From: Isotricha intestinalis | Taxonomy: Eukaryota > Ciliophora > Litostomatea > Vestibuliferida > Isotrichidae | Length of the DNA: 17,979 nucleotides | Direction: 5' to 3' | NCBI GenBank assembly: GCA_023807065.1 | Contig: JAJJLU010004131.1 | Location: forward strand, 1 to 17,979 | Part shown: positions 9,193 through 17,979 of the stretch, piece after piece | Layout of the letters: each line of letters begins with the position of its first letter | Position numbering within the stretch: position 1 is the first letter of the stretch | Notes under the pieces: model-generated | What the model was told of the DNA's origin: nothing | Databases searched by the model: none | The model's input: the letters and a program-made list of their open reading frames with translations, nothing else | Position numbers and translations under genes: made by a program

Positions 9193-12100
9193 ATGATAAT
9201 TTATACTGGGGCAACTTCAATATATAGTCATGAATATTCAAGAGAACTTCAAAGAATGCTTCAAGATGATTATGATGAATTAAAATTCAGTGATACACAT
9301 AATCGTTTTTCATATATATTAGAAAAAGCTTTAACTAGAACTGGAATAGGAGAAATTTTAGAATATTTTAATTTTTTCTTAACAACAATTTTAATATTTT
9401 TCTATATTATTTCTTCATATACTTATCCTGAAGTAAATGATAGATATAAAACAATAAATAGAAATATTGAAAATATTGAAATTTATTTATGTGTTATCTT
9501 ATTATTACATTTTATAATTAAATTTTATATTTCTTCTTCACGTCTTTTTTTCATTTTTGATTTCATAACATTTATAGATTATTCAACTATAATATTTATA
9601 ATATTATCAAAAACAAAATTTATATCATATAACACAAAATTTTTTTTTCGTATGTTCAGAATTATTAGAATAATATATTTATTTAAATTAGAATATATTC
9701 TTCAAAAGCGTTTTAATGAAACAGTACGTTATTCATATAAATTAGCAATTTATCTTTTAGCAATGATATGTTTATCAACAAGTGCAATAATGGAAATTGA
9801 AAATAATCATTTTAGAAAACAATATGGTCCAGTTGCAATTAAACCAAGATCATCTCAACAAAATAAAAAAGCTTTAGATACTCTTTTCCGATTTCATGAT
9901 ATGATATATTTTGAATTAGTAAGTTTAACAACTATTGGTTTTGGTGATGTAACACCTAAAGTTTGGACTGCAAGATTTATAGTATTAATAACAATTATAG
10001 CTTTATTAGTTGTAATATTACCAATATATTCAAAGTTAAAAATTATTTTTGCTTTATCCTCAAAATATTCAAGAATGTCTTATCAAAAACGCTCAGCAAA
10101 AATTAATCATATTTTCGTTTTAGGAGATTGTGGAGTTGAATCTTTTGAAGCTTTTTTAGAAGAATTATATAATGAAGATCATGGAGAAACTAATTATGAT
10201 ACTGTAATAATGCAATCAACACCAAATGAACAATTAATGAAATTAGTTAAAACATTTCCATATTCTAATAAAATTTATTATTTAGTAGGAAATTCACTTG
10301 TTCATAAAGACTTACAAAGATGCTCAGCTGATCAATCAATTTGTGCTGTTATTTTAGCAAATAAATTAGCTAAAAATCCGAGATTGGAAGATTTTTCTAA
10401 TATAATGAAAGCTTTTTCTTTTAGGAAATTTTCCTATATTCATGGTAAAGGAGCTGATACTAGAATATGTATTCAATTATTAAGACCTGAAACAAAAGAA
10501 ATTTATTTTTCTTCTTTAGTTAATTCAAGTGATACTAATAGTCATGATCAAATTATTTGTGTTGAAGAAATTAAATTACAATTATTAGGTAAAAGTTGCT
10601 TATGTCAAGGAATAACAACTATAATTTCTGCTTTGATTACTAGTGAAAAACCTGCTGTTGATGATACTTTAAAATTTCAAGGTGAATTATCTTGGTTAAA
10701 TGAATATTTACAAGGAATTCAATTAGAAATTTATGTTGTGACTTTAAGAGCTGAATTAATTCATAATATGAGATTTATTGATGTTGTTAAATTAGTTTAT
10801 GAAGTTGCTGGTTTAGTTGTTATTGGTATTGATGTAATTATTGATGATTTTAAACCTTTTGTTTGTTTAAATCCTGCTACTTATTTATTAAGTCCTTTCG
10901 ATAATTTAGTTTATATTCTTGCTAATTCACAACCTAATGATCAAGAATTAAATGATAAAATTAAAGAACATTTAGAAAAAAATCAGAAAGGTATTGTTGA
11001 AAATAATATTGAAATGGTAAAATTATTAAGATTGAAAAATCCTTTTTGGAATAATATAAAAGGAAAAAATAGACTTTTAACTAGAAATGGATCTATATTA
11101 ATAAATACAAAAAATGGAAATTTTAATGGAATAGGATCATTAAATGATTCAATAACATCAAGTAATAATGTTCCTCATAAAAAACAAAATAAGAAAATTA
11201 AATCATCTTTGTATTTAACAAATAATCAAACAAATTACTCAAATAATTTTACTCAAAACTCAGAGGATAATACAAATAATTATAAAAAAAAGTTAGAAGC
11301 ATTTACAACTGTGAAACAGAATTTTTTTCATACTATATTACCAAGAACTCAACATGAAGCTGAAAGTTTTTCACCAGATATTTTAGATCGTCATATTATT
11401 GTATGTGGAATAGGATTAAATTTAAAAAATTTATTAATGCCTTTAAGAGCATCTTCAATGAAAAATCAGCAATATCCAATATTAATAATAGATAAAAATG
11501 AACATATTCCATCAGAAATATGGAAAGAAATTCAATATTATCCTGATATATATTTTATGCAAGGAAATCCAATTAAAAGTAAAGATTTACAAAAAGCAGG
11601 AATTAAAAAAGCAAGAGCTGTTATAATTTTATCAAAATCTACAACAGACATTGAACAAGCTGATATGGTTGATGCAGATACAATATTTATATATAAAGCT
11701 ATTAAAAACGAAACAAAAACTGCATTAATTATTGCAGAATTAGTTTCAGTTTCTGCAATATCTTTTATTAATTCTACTAATGATGATTCTAATGTTAGAA
11801 AACAAGGTTATTGGTTAAGTCAACCTTTTGCAGTTGGAGAAATTTATATTAGTTCAATGTTAGATACTTTAATTTGTCAAGCTTTTTATAATCCTTATAT
11901 TACAGATATTTTACAACAATTAATAATGGGAAGTGCTGGAAGTACTTTTGCTCATGGTTTAAAAAAAAAAATGCAAGAAAAAAAAATTAGTCAAAGTACT
12001 CTTTATTTACTTAATATTAATGATGAATTATTAAGATTAGGAAATAGAGATTGTCCTAAGAAAGTTATGTACAAAGAATTATTTGAATTTTTTGCAAAAA

Positions 12101-12612
12101 ATAATATGGTAGCTATTGGAATAAATAGAAATTCTGCAAGATTAAGTACTTTAAAAAATAATAAAAATGATAAAAGATATGTTTATTTATGTCCTAAATA
12201 TGATGCTATGGTTGATATAGATCATGATAAAATTTATATTTTAGCAAGTGAAGATTATTTTTCTACTCATAAATTAAATGATCCTTATAAAAATAAAAAT
12301 AATACTTATTATCAATTTAATAAAACTAGTAAATTAATTGATAAAAGTAATGAATTAGTTTTAGATTTAGCTCAAGGAATGAAAAAATTAGTTGAAGAAA
12401 ATTCAAGAAGTTTTTCTGAAGCTTATTCTATTAAAAAAGTATTAAATGGTTTAAGAAGTTCTATGAGAATTGAATTAGCTGAAATGCATGATAGATTAGT
12501 TGAAGGAAAAAATGAAATTATAGAAGTTGTTAATAGTGAAGATAGTAATAATAATGATAGTAGTGATAAAAGTAATGATAGTTTTAAAAAGAAAAAAGAT
12601 AAAATAAAATAA
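9193..12612 (+). CDS. BK/Slo-type calcium-activated potassium channel alpha subunit
   Basis: A 1139-residue membrane protein, close in length to animal Slo1. An in-frame TAA (9190-9192) directly before the ATG fixes the start. Visible order: S1 about 57-77, S2 about 97-113, S3 about 117-138, S4 about 150-170 with R153, R156 and R159 at three-residue spacing plus K165, S5 about 180-202, a basic turret, pore helix, selectivity filter TTIGFGD (246-252), and S6 about 260-280. The cytoplasmic part carries RCK1 from about 303 (INHIFVLGD), the BK-specific segments SCLCQG (468-473) and WLNEYLQG (501-508), an Asn/Ser-rich linker (about 620-705), and RCK2 from about 733 with the Slo signature LMPLRAS (748-754) and SQPFAVGE (876-883). 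An animal-type S0 helix is not visible in the first 56 residues. The calcium-bowl position just before SQPFA has only D864-D865 instead of a run of Asp. It should conduct K+ at the plasma or ciliary membrane. A low-complexity Asp/Ser/Lys tail ends the protein. Confidence 0.95.
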   Translation: MIIYTGATSIYSHEYSRELQRMLQDDYDELKFSDTHNRFSYILEKALTRTGIGEILEYFNFFLTTILIFFYIISSYTYPEVNDRYKTINRNIENIEIYLCVILLLHFIIKFYISSSRLFFIFDFITFIDYSTIIFIILSKTKFISYNTKFFFRMFRIIRIIYLFKLEYILQKRFNETVRYSYKLAIYLLAMICLSTSAIMEIENNHFRKQYGPVAIKPRSSQQNKKALDTLFRFHDMIYFELVSLTTIGFGDVTPKVWTARFIVLITIIALLVVILPIYSKLKIIFALSSKYSRMSYQKRSAKINHIFVLGDCGVESFEAFLEELYNEDHGETNYDTVIMQSTPNEQLMKLVKTFPYSNKIYYLVGNSLVHKDLQRCSADQSICAVILANKLAKNPRLEDFSNIMKAFSFRKFSYIHGKGADTRICIQLLRPETKEIYFSSLVNSSDTNSHDQIICVEEIKLQLLGKSCLCQGITTIISALITSEKPAVDDTLKFQGELSWLNEYLQGIQLEIYVVTLRAELIHNMRFIDVVKLVYEVAGLVVIGIDVIIDDFKPFVCLNPATYLLSPFDNLVYILANSQPNDQELNDKIKEHLEKNQKGIVENNIEMVKLLRLKNPFWNNIKGKNRLLTRNGSILINTKNGNFNGIGSLNDSITSSNNVPHKKQNKKIKSSLYLTNNQTNYSNNFTQNSEDNTNNYKKKLEAFTTVKQNFFHTILPRTQHEAESFSPDILDRHIIVCGIGLNLKNLLMPLRASSMKNQQYPILIIDKNEHIPSEIWKEIQYYPDIYFMQGNPIKSKDLQKAGIKKARAVIILSKSTTDIEQADMVDADTIFIYKAIKNETKTALIIAELVSVSAISFINSTNDDSNVRKQGYWLSQPFAVGEIYISSMLDTLICQAFYNPYITDILQQLIMGSAGSTFAHGLKKKMQEKKISQSTLYLLNINDELLRLGNRDCPKKVMYKELFEFFAKNNMVAIGINRNSARLSTLKNNKNDKRYVYLCPKYDAMVDIDHDKIYILASEDYFSTHKLNDPYKNKNNTYYQFNKTSKLIDKSNELVLDLAQGMKKLVEENSRSFSEAYSIKKVLNGLRSSMRIELAEMHDRLVEGKNEIIEVVNSEDSNNNDSSDKSNDSFKKKKDKIK

Positions 12613-13347
12613 AAATATTAAAATTTGATCACTTATTTTAATTGTAAATATCTAATTCTGATATAAATATTAAAAATTATTATATGTATTTATTTAGTTT
12701 ATTTAAATCAATAATCAAAAAAATTTATATTCTTAAAAAGAATATAAAATATGAATCTTTAAAAATTATAAAATCATTTCTTAAAGTTAAATAAATTTTT
12801 GTAATTCAAGTTTTTAAGTTAATAAATTCCATTTTCTTTTCAATTAATCATTTTAAAAATTCAAAAACAAAGTTTTTGACAAATAATTATAATAAACCCT
12901 AAATTTAATTATAATTTACTTGAAAATGAATAAATAAATTTCCAAAAAATAAATTGATAAACATTTGAATGACTGAAAACAATTAAATGAAAGTTTTGAA
13001 GTGGAAAATTTAATTTTAGGAATTTGATGAAAAAATGAAATTGGAATTTGGAAACATTTGAAATTTATTTAAATATATTTAATTATTTATATATTAATTT
13101 TTATCATTATTTTCTTTTATATATTTAAAATTTTATTAAAATTCTACATTTCCTTTTATATTATTCCAAAAAGGTTTTATCAATCTTAATATTTTTACCA
13201 TTTCAATATTCTTTTCGACAAAACCTTTCTGATTATTTTTTTTCTAAAATTAAATATTTTAATTTAAAATTAATATTTAATATAATTTTAATAAGTTTAA
13301 ATAATTGAATTTAAAAATAAATTTAAATTATATTTTTTTGTGGTTTT
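12613..13347. other. Convergent intergenic region between BK and NUP133 genes
   Basis: About 735 bp into which both flanking genes transcribe, so it should contain two 3' UTRs and poly(A) sites. A hairpin with 11-bp arms lies at 12724-12748. A T-rich run (about 13120-13260) could be the A-rich tail region of the minus-strand gene. No ORF is supported. Confidence 0.5.
12724..12748. terminator. Perfect inverted repeat (11-bp arms, 3-nt loop) downstream of the BK gene
   Basis: The left arm at 12724-12734 and the right arm at 12738-12748 are exact reverse complements around AAA; the inner arm reads TATATTCTT / AAGAATATA. It lies 112 bp after the BK stop codon. It could form a 3' UTR hairpin or mark a 3'-end region. 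It is almost all A/T, so chance is possible and a termination role is inferred from position only. Confidence 0.25.
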
Positions 13348-16200
13348 TTATTTTAGGTTTTTTTCAAGTTGACGTTTTATTTTATATGACAAAAAAAATT
13401 CATATATCTTAGGATAATTCTTACAAATCAATTCAATACAACTTAAAAAATCATCAAAATCTTCAAAATAATTAAATGAACAATTATTATAATCACTTCC
13501 ATAAACACATTTTTTAATTTCCAATTGAAGTAATAATTTCAAAAGAAATGTTCTTTCTTTTTCATATTTTAAATCTTTCTTCATATAATTCTTTAAAGAC
13601 TCATATAATTTATCTTTATTTTGAAAAGCCAATTTTGTAAGATTAGAATAATCTTTATATTTCTTACATAAATCAAAAGCTCTTTCTATTCCAAATAATT
13701 CTAAATTTTTATTTATTTCTTTTTTAGTTTTATAAAAATCTTTATTATGATTTGAAGATTTATTTCCATAATTATAATATAATTGATTTAAATATTGTAA
13801 TTGATCAGCAAATTCAAAAAGTTGATCATCGGTTATTATTGAATTAGAATTTTTCATTTTTAAATCTACAGTTTTTTTATATATGATAAATAAATAATTA
13901 TATAAATGTTTATTACTATTAGAATTATTTTTTGAAAGAAACCAAAAAGTATTTCTATAACTAAAGAATAATTTATTAGGAAATTGATTAATTAATTGTT
14001 CAATTTCTTTATTAGTATTTAATATAATTATTATTAGAAAATTATATAAAAATTCAATATTTGGATTATCTTTATTTTTCTCTAATATTTCAATCGCTGT
14101 TTCAAAAAATTCACAAAGGAAAAATTCGTTAATAAAAACTAATCTAAAATATAAAAATTGTTTACTGAAAGGTTTATTTTTTTCATTTTGAGAATAATAC
14201 ACTTTCATTTTATTATAAAATTCAAGTAAAAAATCATGAATAAAAATTTTATCTGAATTCATAAACATATTTTCATTATAATTATTATTATTCATTAAAT
14301 TTGTATAATATTCATTTTCTTCTTTTCTTATGTTTATTATTACTATTAATTTTTCTAAAATAGTATAAAATTCAATTTCTTTTTCAGGAAATTTTTGAAA
14401 GTAATCTAATTTTTTTAATAAAATATAAAATTTTAAAATGATTTCATATCTTTGTTGTAAATAATTTAGAATTGCATTTTCAGATTTAAAATCATTTTTA
14501 TTTATATATTCAATATTTAATGAATCATTATTTATTATCCCGTTTATTATTTTATCAATTGAGTTTTGAATTTCAATTGGATTATTTATAATTTCTTCAG
14601 AATTTAATATATTATTAAAATCATTTTTCATTTTATTGTTGATTTCATAATTATTAGATAAAAATTGTTTAAATATTTCATTTAAAAAATTATAAACTTT
14701 CATAGCAACATGACTTAAAGGAATATTTTGAATTTCAAAATTGACTTTATTTCTTAAAATATTATTTTGAGATGGAATTGATGAATAATTAACATATTCC
14801 TTTTTAATATTCCTATTTAAGTTTTGAGAATTAATATTATTATTATTTAAAGAAATATGTTCTTTAATTTGTCTTGTTTGTTGAATTAAATTTCCTTTAG
14901 CTTGGAATTGAGAAATAAAAAGAGGAGTTTTATCAATTAATTCACTTAAGTTATTATTTAAACTATCAATTTGGAAATTGCGAATTCCATTTCCTGAAGT
15001 TAAAAGATCTACATTAAAAGAATCTGGAGAAATAAAAGGATTAATGCCTATAATATTATAATCAAATGGTTGAAAATATGTTTTCTTAGAATTAAAATAT
15101 ATTATTGAATTTCTATCTATTATTATTAATCCTTCATCACTAAATTTATTTACAATAATATTTGTTTCTGGATTTAATTCATTTTCTTTGTAAAAGTGAG
15201 AAATATTAAAGTTAAATGTTTCAATGTTATTTTTTTCATCTAAATTAATTTGATATAAGTAATGTTTAAAAGTTGTTGTTTTAACAATGAAAAAGATTTG
15301 AATTTTATTATTGTTTTTATTATATAAACTATCTGCACATAAAATTTCTATTTCATTACCTTCATTATATAATTTAGATAAAATTTCATTTTTAATTGAT
15401 AAATTTATATAATTCATTTCAGGAAAAATTCCATTAATTGTAACAGTAAAGGAGAATTTTTTTAAAGAAAAAGAAGAAAAAAAAATTAAACAATTACTAT
15501 AATTTCCTTTTGAAGTTGTATTTTTTTGTAATTTACTATAAGATAAAGGATATAAAATAAAGCAATGTTTATTTGATAATATAATTTCTGATTCATTTAT
15601 ATTTTTTGAAAAAGGCCATAAAGAAAAGAAAGAATTAGATATATAATTATTAGAAAGACTGAAATTAAATTCTTCAATTTTAGGATTTATTTTATTATTA
15701 AATTGATCTATAAATAAAGTAAGAAAATAAATTTTTCCATTATTACTAACTACAATAAAGTAATTAATATCAATTTCATTTTTAATATATTGAATTTTAA
15801 CTATAATATCATTGTTTCCATTTAAAGAAATATTTAAAGGAATAAAAATTGGATTATCTTTATTTTGATTTGTTAAAAAAGAATAAATATAAATTGTATA
15901 ATTATCATAAATTAAAATATAAAAATCATTATTAAATATAAAACCACAAAATCTTTCTTCTCCTAATAAATTTTCATGATGAATATCAATTTTAATGATT
16001 CCATATGGAGAATAATTTTCACTGTTTAAAATAATTATTGGATTACTTAGTATATAACCAATTTCTAAATTGTTATCTTTTAAATAATGAAGATTTGTAT
16101 TTTTTGTAATTTTAGGATGATGAATTAAAAAATTTGAAAATATTTCTGTGAAATTATCTTCAAATTTATTAATTGGAAAAGAATGAGCGCTTTCAGACAT
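13348..16200 (-). CDS. NUP133: NUP133-like nucleoporin (beta-propeller plus alpha-solenoid)
   Basis: A 950-residue protein ending in TAA, with an in-frame TAA directly before the ATG. The N-terminal half (about 40-410) is a series of short beta-strand repeats consistent with a propeller, ending near GNGIRNF (403-409), a position where NUP133 propellers end. After an Asn-rich linker (about 445-490) the rest is helical. Two segments match the NUP133 solenoid well by eye: 582-625, corresponding to the segment with a leucine-rich helix, a short gap, then EKL...IR (E616-K617-L618, I624-R625); and 840-872, AFDLCKKYKDYSNLTKLAFQ then a leucine-bearing helix and YM, corresponding to the AEKYRDF...L...LQ.YM segment. 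NUP133 is the outer-ring (Y-complex) member that binds NUP107 at nuclear pores. It is shorter than human NUP133 (about 1150 residues). NUP155 or another coat nucleoporin is the main alternative. It shares no strand or operon with neighbours and faces BK tail to tail. Confidence 0.65.
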   Translation of the reverse strand: MSESAHSFPINKFEDNFTEIFSNFLIHHPKITKNTNLHYLKDNNLEIGYILSNPIIILNSENYSPYGIIKIDIHHENLLGEERFCGFIFNNDFYILIYDNYTIYIYSFLTNQNKDNPIFIPLNISLNGNNDIIVKIQYIKNEIDINYFIVVSNNGKIYFLTLFIDQFNNKINPKIEEFNFSLSNNYISNSFFSLWPFSKNINESEIILSNKHCFILYPLSYSKLQKNTTSKGNYSNCLIFFSSFSLKKFSFTVTINGIFPEMNYINLSIKNEILSKLYNEGNEIEILCADSLYNKNNNKIQIFFIVKTTTFKHYLYQINLDEKNNIETFNFNISHFYKENELNPETNIIVNKFSDEGLIIIDRNSIIYFNSKKTYFQPFDYNIIGINPFISPDSFNVDLLTSGNGIRNFQIDSLNNNLSELIDKTPLFISQFQAKGNLIQQTRQIKEHISLNNNNINSQNLNRNIKKEYVNYSSIPSQNNILRNKVNFEIQNIPLSHVAMKVYNFLNEIFKQFLSNNYEINNKMKNDFNNILNSEEIINNPIEIQNSIDKIINGIINNDSLNIEYINKNDFKSENAILNYLQQRYEIILKFYILLKKLDYFQKFPEKEIEFYTILEKLIVIINIRKEENEYYTNLMNNNNYNENMFMNSDKIFIHDFLLEFYNKMKVYYSQNEKNKPFSKQFLYFRLVFINEFFLCEFFETAIEILEKNKDNPNIEFLYNFLIIIILNTNKEIEQLINQFPNKLFFSYRNTFWFLSKNNSNSNKHLYNYLFIIYKKTVDLKMKNSNSIITDDQLFEFADQLQYLNQLYYNYGNKSSNHNKDFYKTKKEINKNLELFGIERAFDLCKKYKDYSNLTKLAFQNKDKLYESLKNYMKKDLKYEKERTFLLKLLLQLEIKKCVYGSDYNNCSFNYFEDFDDFLSCIELICKNYPKIYEFFLSYKIKRQLEKNLK

Positions 16201-17470
16201 TTATTTTAAATATTTATATGATTATTTTTTATTTAAAAAAATACTTAATTTTTTTATTTTTGAGAGTTAGAAAGTCTTAGATTTTATAAAAAAAACTAAT
16301 TATTATGTATTAGATTAATATTTGATTTATTATATTAAAAATAAAGAAAGTTTAATATTTTTGTTTTATTCAAAAAGAATTTGTAATTTAAAAATTTTTA
16401 AAAATTAAAATTAAATTTAAATATTTAATTCAAAATTTAAATAATAATTAATAACAATTAAAGAGGAAAAAATATAAATCATTAATTAAATCAAATTTAG
16501 ATTTAAAAATTCAAAAAAAACCAATTTAAATTGAAAATATTTTATATTTCATAAAAGCTTGGAATGATAAAATGATTAAAAATTAATTAAATCTTTAAAA
16601 AGGAGAAAAATATAGAATGATTGACCAGAAAAAGAATATTCTTTTGTCTATTTTAGAATACCCTTTTACAAATTTAAAAGTTTTTTTTGTTCTTATTTAT
16701 TTTATATAAATAAAATAAAAAGATATATATTAAAATCAAATTTTCAAAATTATTTACTTAGTTCAGTAGAATATATCTCACATTCCTATTTAAATCACTC
16801 TCATGGATAAAATGAAAGTATATTCATTTTAATTCAACAAATTTTTATTAGTTTTAACTTATTTTTAGAATAGATACCATTTAAAAACACTTATATAATT
16901 AGATTATATTTAAAAAAAATAATCAATAAAAATAAAGGAAAAAATAATTACTTAAATCAAAAATTCAAAAAATCAAAAAAAGTATAAATTTTCTTTTAAA
17001 TTTGTTATTTAAATCTAGAACCTTTTTGACAATACAATTTCATTTTATTTTTTATTTTTTCTCAAAAAATAATAAGCAAACGATTGAAAATAAAAAATAA
17101 ACAAAAATAAATTGAAAAAGAAATTGCAAAAAATAAACAGCAATTAAATTTATCTAAAAAATATTATTTCATAATATCAATATTTTTTCAATTCATTAAT
17201 TATTATTTATTAATTAGTGTTTAAAAACCTTAAAGAACAAAAATAAAAAATCAAACCAATCTTTTTAACATTATTAGTTTTTTAAATTAAATAAATTTAA
17301 AGTCTTTAAAGTATAATAATTAGAGAAAATCTAACCATTAGTATTAAATCAGATAAATATTTAAAGAAAATTTCTAATTAGACAATTATTGTTTCCCATC
17401 ATATTTACACAAAACCACCCTGATGAAATAGTGAAGAAAAAAAAACCTTGTTTTAAAAAGTGTAGAGTTT

Positions 17471-17681
17471 TCAGTAAAAATATTTCATAATGAAAATATC
17501 CTTATAAAGCTGGAGAATTATGAGAAATTTTACTCCATTAATTATAGATTAAACAGAAATTTTTCTTTTATTATATTTTTTTTTTGAAACTTTTCCAATG
17601 CTTTTTATTTTATAAGGTTAAGTTTTATCATTTGCATTAGTGTCTTCTTTCCTTTATAAATGGTTGAAAACCACTGATAAT
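17471..17681 (-). pseudogene. Weak minus-strand coding-like patch, possible relic
   Basis: Read leftward, about 70 codons are interrupted by three TAA and end in TGA (17471-17473). Between stops the residues are mixed and protein-like (RKEDTNANDKT, then YKIKSIGKVSKKKYNKRKISV of basic character). The patch is visibly GC-richer than its surroundings. No family is recognised. It may be a decayed gene fragment. Confidence 0.2.
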
Positions 17682-17833
17682 AAGAATTATTTATTTTAAA
17701 ATTTGAATAAAAAAAAAAAAAACATGAAAAATTTAAAATAAAAATAAAAAGAATTAGAAATAAATGGGTAAAAGGAAAAAGAGGTGTTAGGGGTGAAATA
17801 AATTAAAAAGATTTAATTTTATTATTTTTAATA

Positions 17834-17872
17834 TATCCCCATCCTCACATACATTAAACATTAATTATTTTT
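17834..17872 (-). repeat. 39-nt dispersed inverted repeat, copy 2 (GC-rich core)
   Basis: The minus strand reads TGAGGATGGGGATA at 17847-17834, identical to the core at 5476-5489, with 35/39 identity over the extended element. It lies within 150 bp of the right window edge. On the plus strand its CCCC (17837-17840) and CCTC (17843-17846) could pair with GGGG (17790-17793) and GAGG (17781-17784) in nested order, a feature that copy 1 lacks. Confidence 0.6.
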
Positions 17873-17979
17873 TTATTATTTTTTAATAAATATTTAATTT
17901 CCTTAATTATTTTTATAATTTTTATTTTTTAAAAAAAAAATTTTTATTATTAATACAAATTATAATGAAAATTGAGCTT

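Larger units (their letters stand above)
16201..17979. other. AT-rich region upstream of NUP133, no supported gene
   Basis: About 1.8 kb. The part next to 16200 must contain the NUP133 promoter and 5' UTR (read leftward); the leader ends AAATAA before ATG. Further right are a GC-richer patch (about 17400-17700) with weak minus-strand coding character, and a cluster of G and C boxes near 17781-17846 that includes the second copy of the dispersed inverted repeat. No tRNA, snoRNA or ORF is supported. Confidence 0.5.

Noticed and set aside
12890..12906. ACCCTAAA string resembling a telomeric repeat unit
   Set aside because: It occurs once only with no tandem repetition, so it does not indicate a telomere.
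17421..17426. TGATGA resembling a C/D-box snoRNA C box
   Set aside because: No CTGA D box occurs within about 100 nt downstream and no terminal stem is visible.
1..17979. tRNA genes, rRNA, CRISPR array, insertion sequences
   Set aside because: I found no T-loop GGTTCRA context with an acceptor stem, no regularly spaced repeats and no intact transposase or terminal repeats; the A/T runs are simple low-complexity sequence.

Overview
This window comes from the nuclear genome of an extremely AT-rich unicellular eukaryote. Long A/T-dominated spacers separate five protein-coding genes; there is no bacterial or organellar signature. The gene content is protist-like and recalls ciliates: a BK-type potassium channel, a glycine/methionine-rich double C2HC zinc-finger protein, a degenerate CAMK/SnRK-like kinase, NUP133 and an IQ-motif protein. 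The intact reading frames contain no internal TAA, TAG or TGA. Glutamine is written CAA or CAG, and the frames stop at TAA (four genes) or TGA (one). This fits the standard genetic code and argues against Tetrahymena-, Paramecium- or Oxytricha-type ciliates, which read TAA/TAG as Gln. A standard-code ciliate or another AT-rich protist is possible; I cannot fix the lineage.

Layout: (1) 1-375 (+), the 3' end of an IQ-motif gene cut by the window edge; (2) 376-2064, an AT-rich spacer with a likely promoter region for (3) 2065-3558 (+), a predicted pseudokinase with a KA1/NAF-like tail; (4) 3559-6164, a 2.6 kb spacer holding a 363-codon relic of a membrane-protein gene (4064-5158) and one copy of a GC-rich inverted repeat (5451-5489); (5) 6165-7180 (-), a zinc-finger gene whose N-terminus lies in a separate 19-nt exon behind a 32-nt GT-AG intron; (6) 7181-9192, a divergent spacer with weak coding-like patches; (7) 9193-12612 (+), a BK/Slo-type channel; (8) 12613-13347, a convergent spacer with an 11-bp-arm hairpin; (9) 13348-16200 (-), a NUP133-like nucleoporin; (10) 16201-17979, a spacer ending with the second copy of the inverted repeat.

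The genes do not form an operon or an obvious pathway: they alternate in strand with large spacers, as expected for independent eukaryotic transcription units. Several could bear on calcium signalling or cilia (the IQ protein through calmodulin, the BK channel, the C2HC protein), but that link is inference. I found no tRNA, rRNA, CRISPR array, insertion sequence or intact transposon. The least explained elements are the 39-nt GC-cored inverted repeat 12.3 kb apart and the decayed membrane-protein frame.
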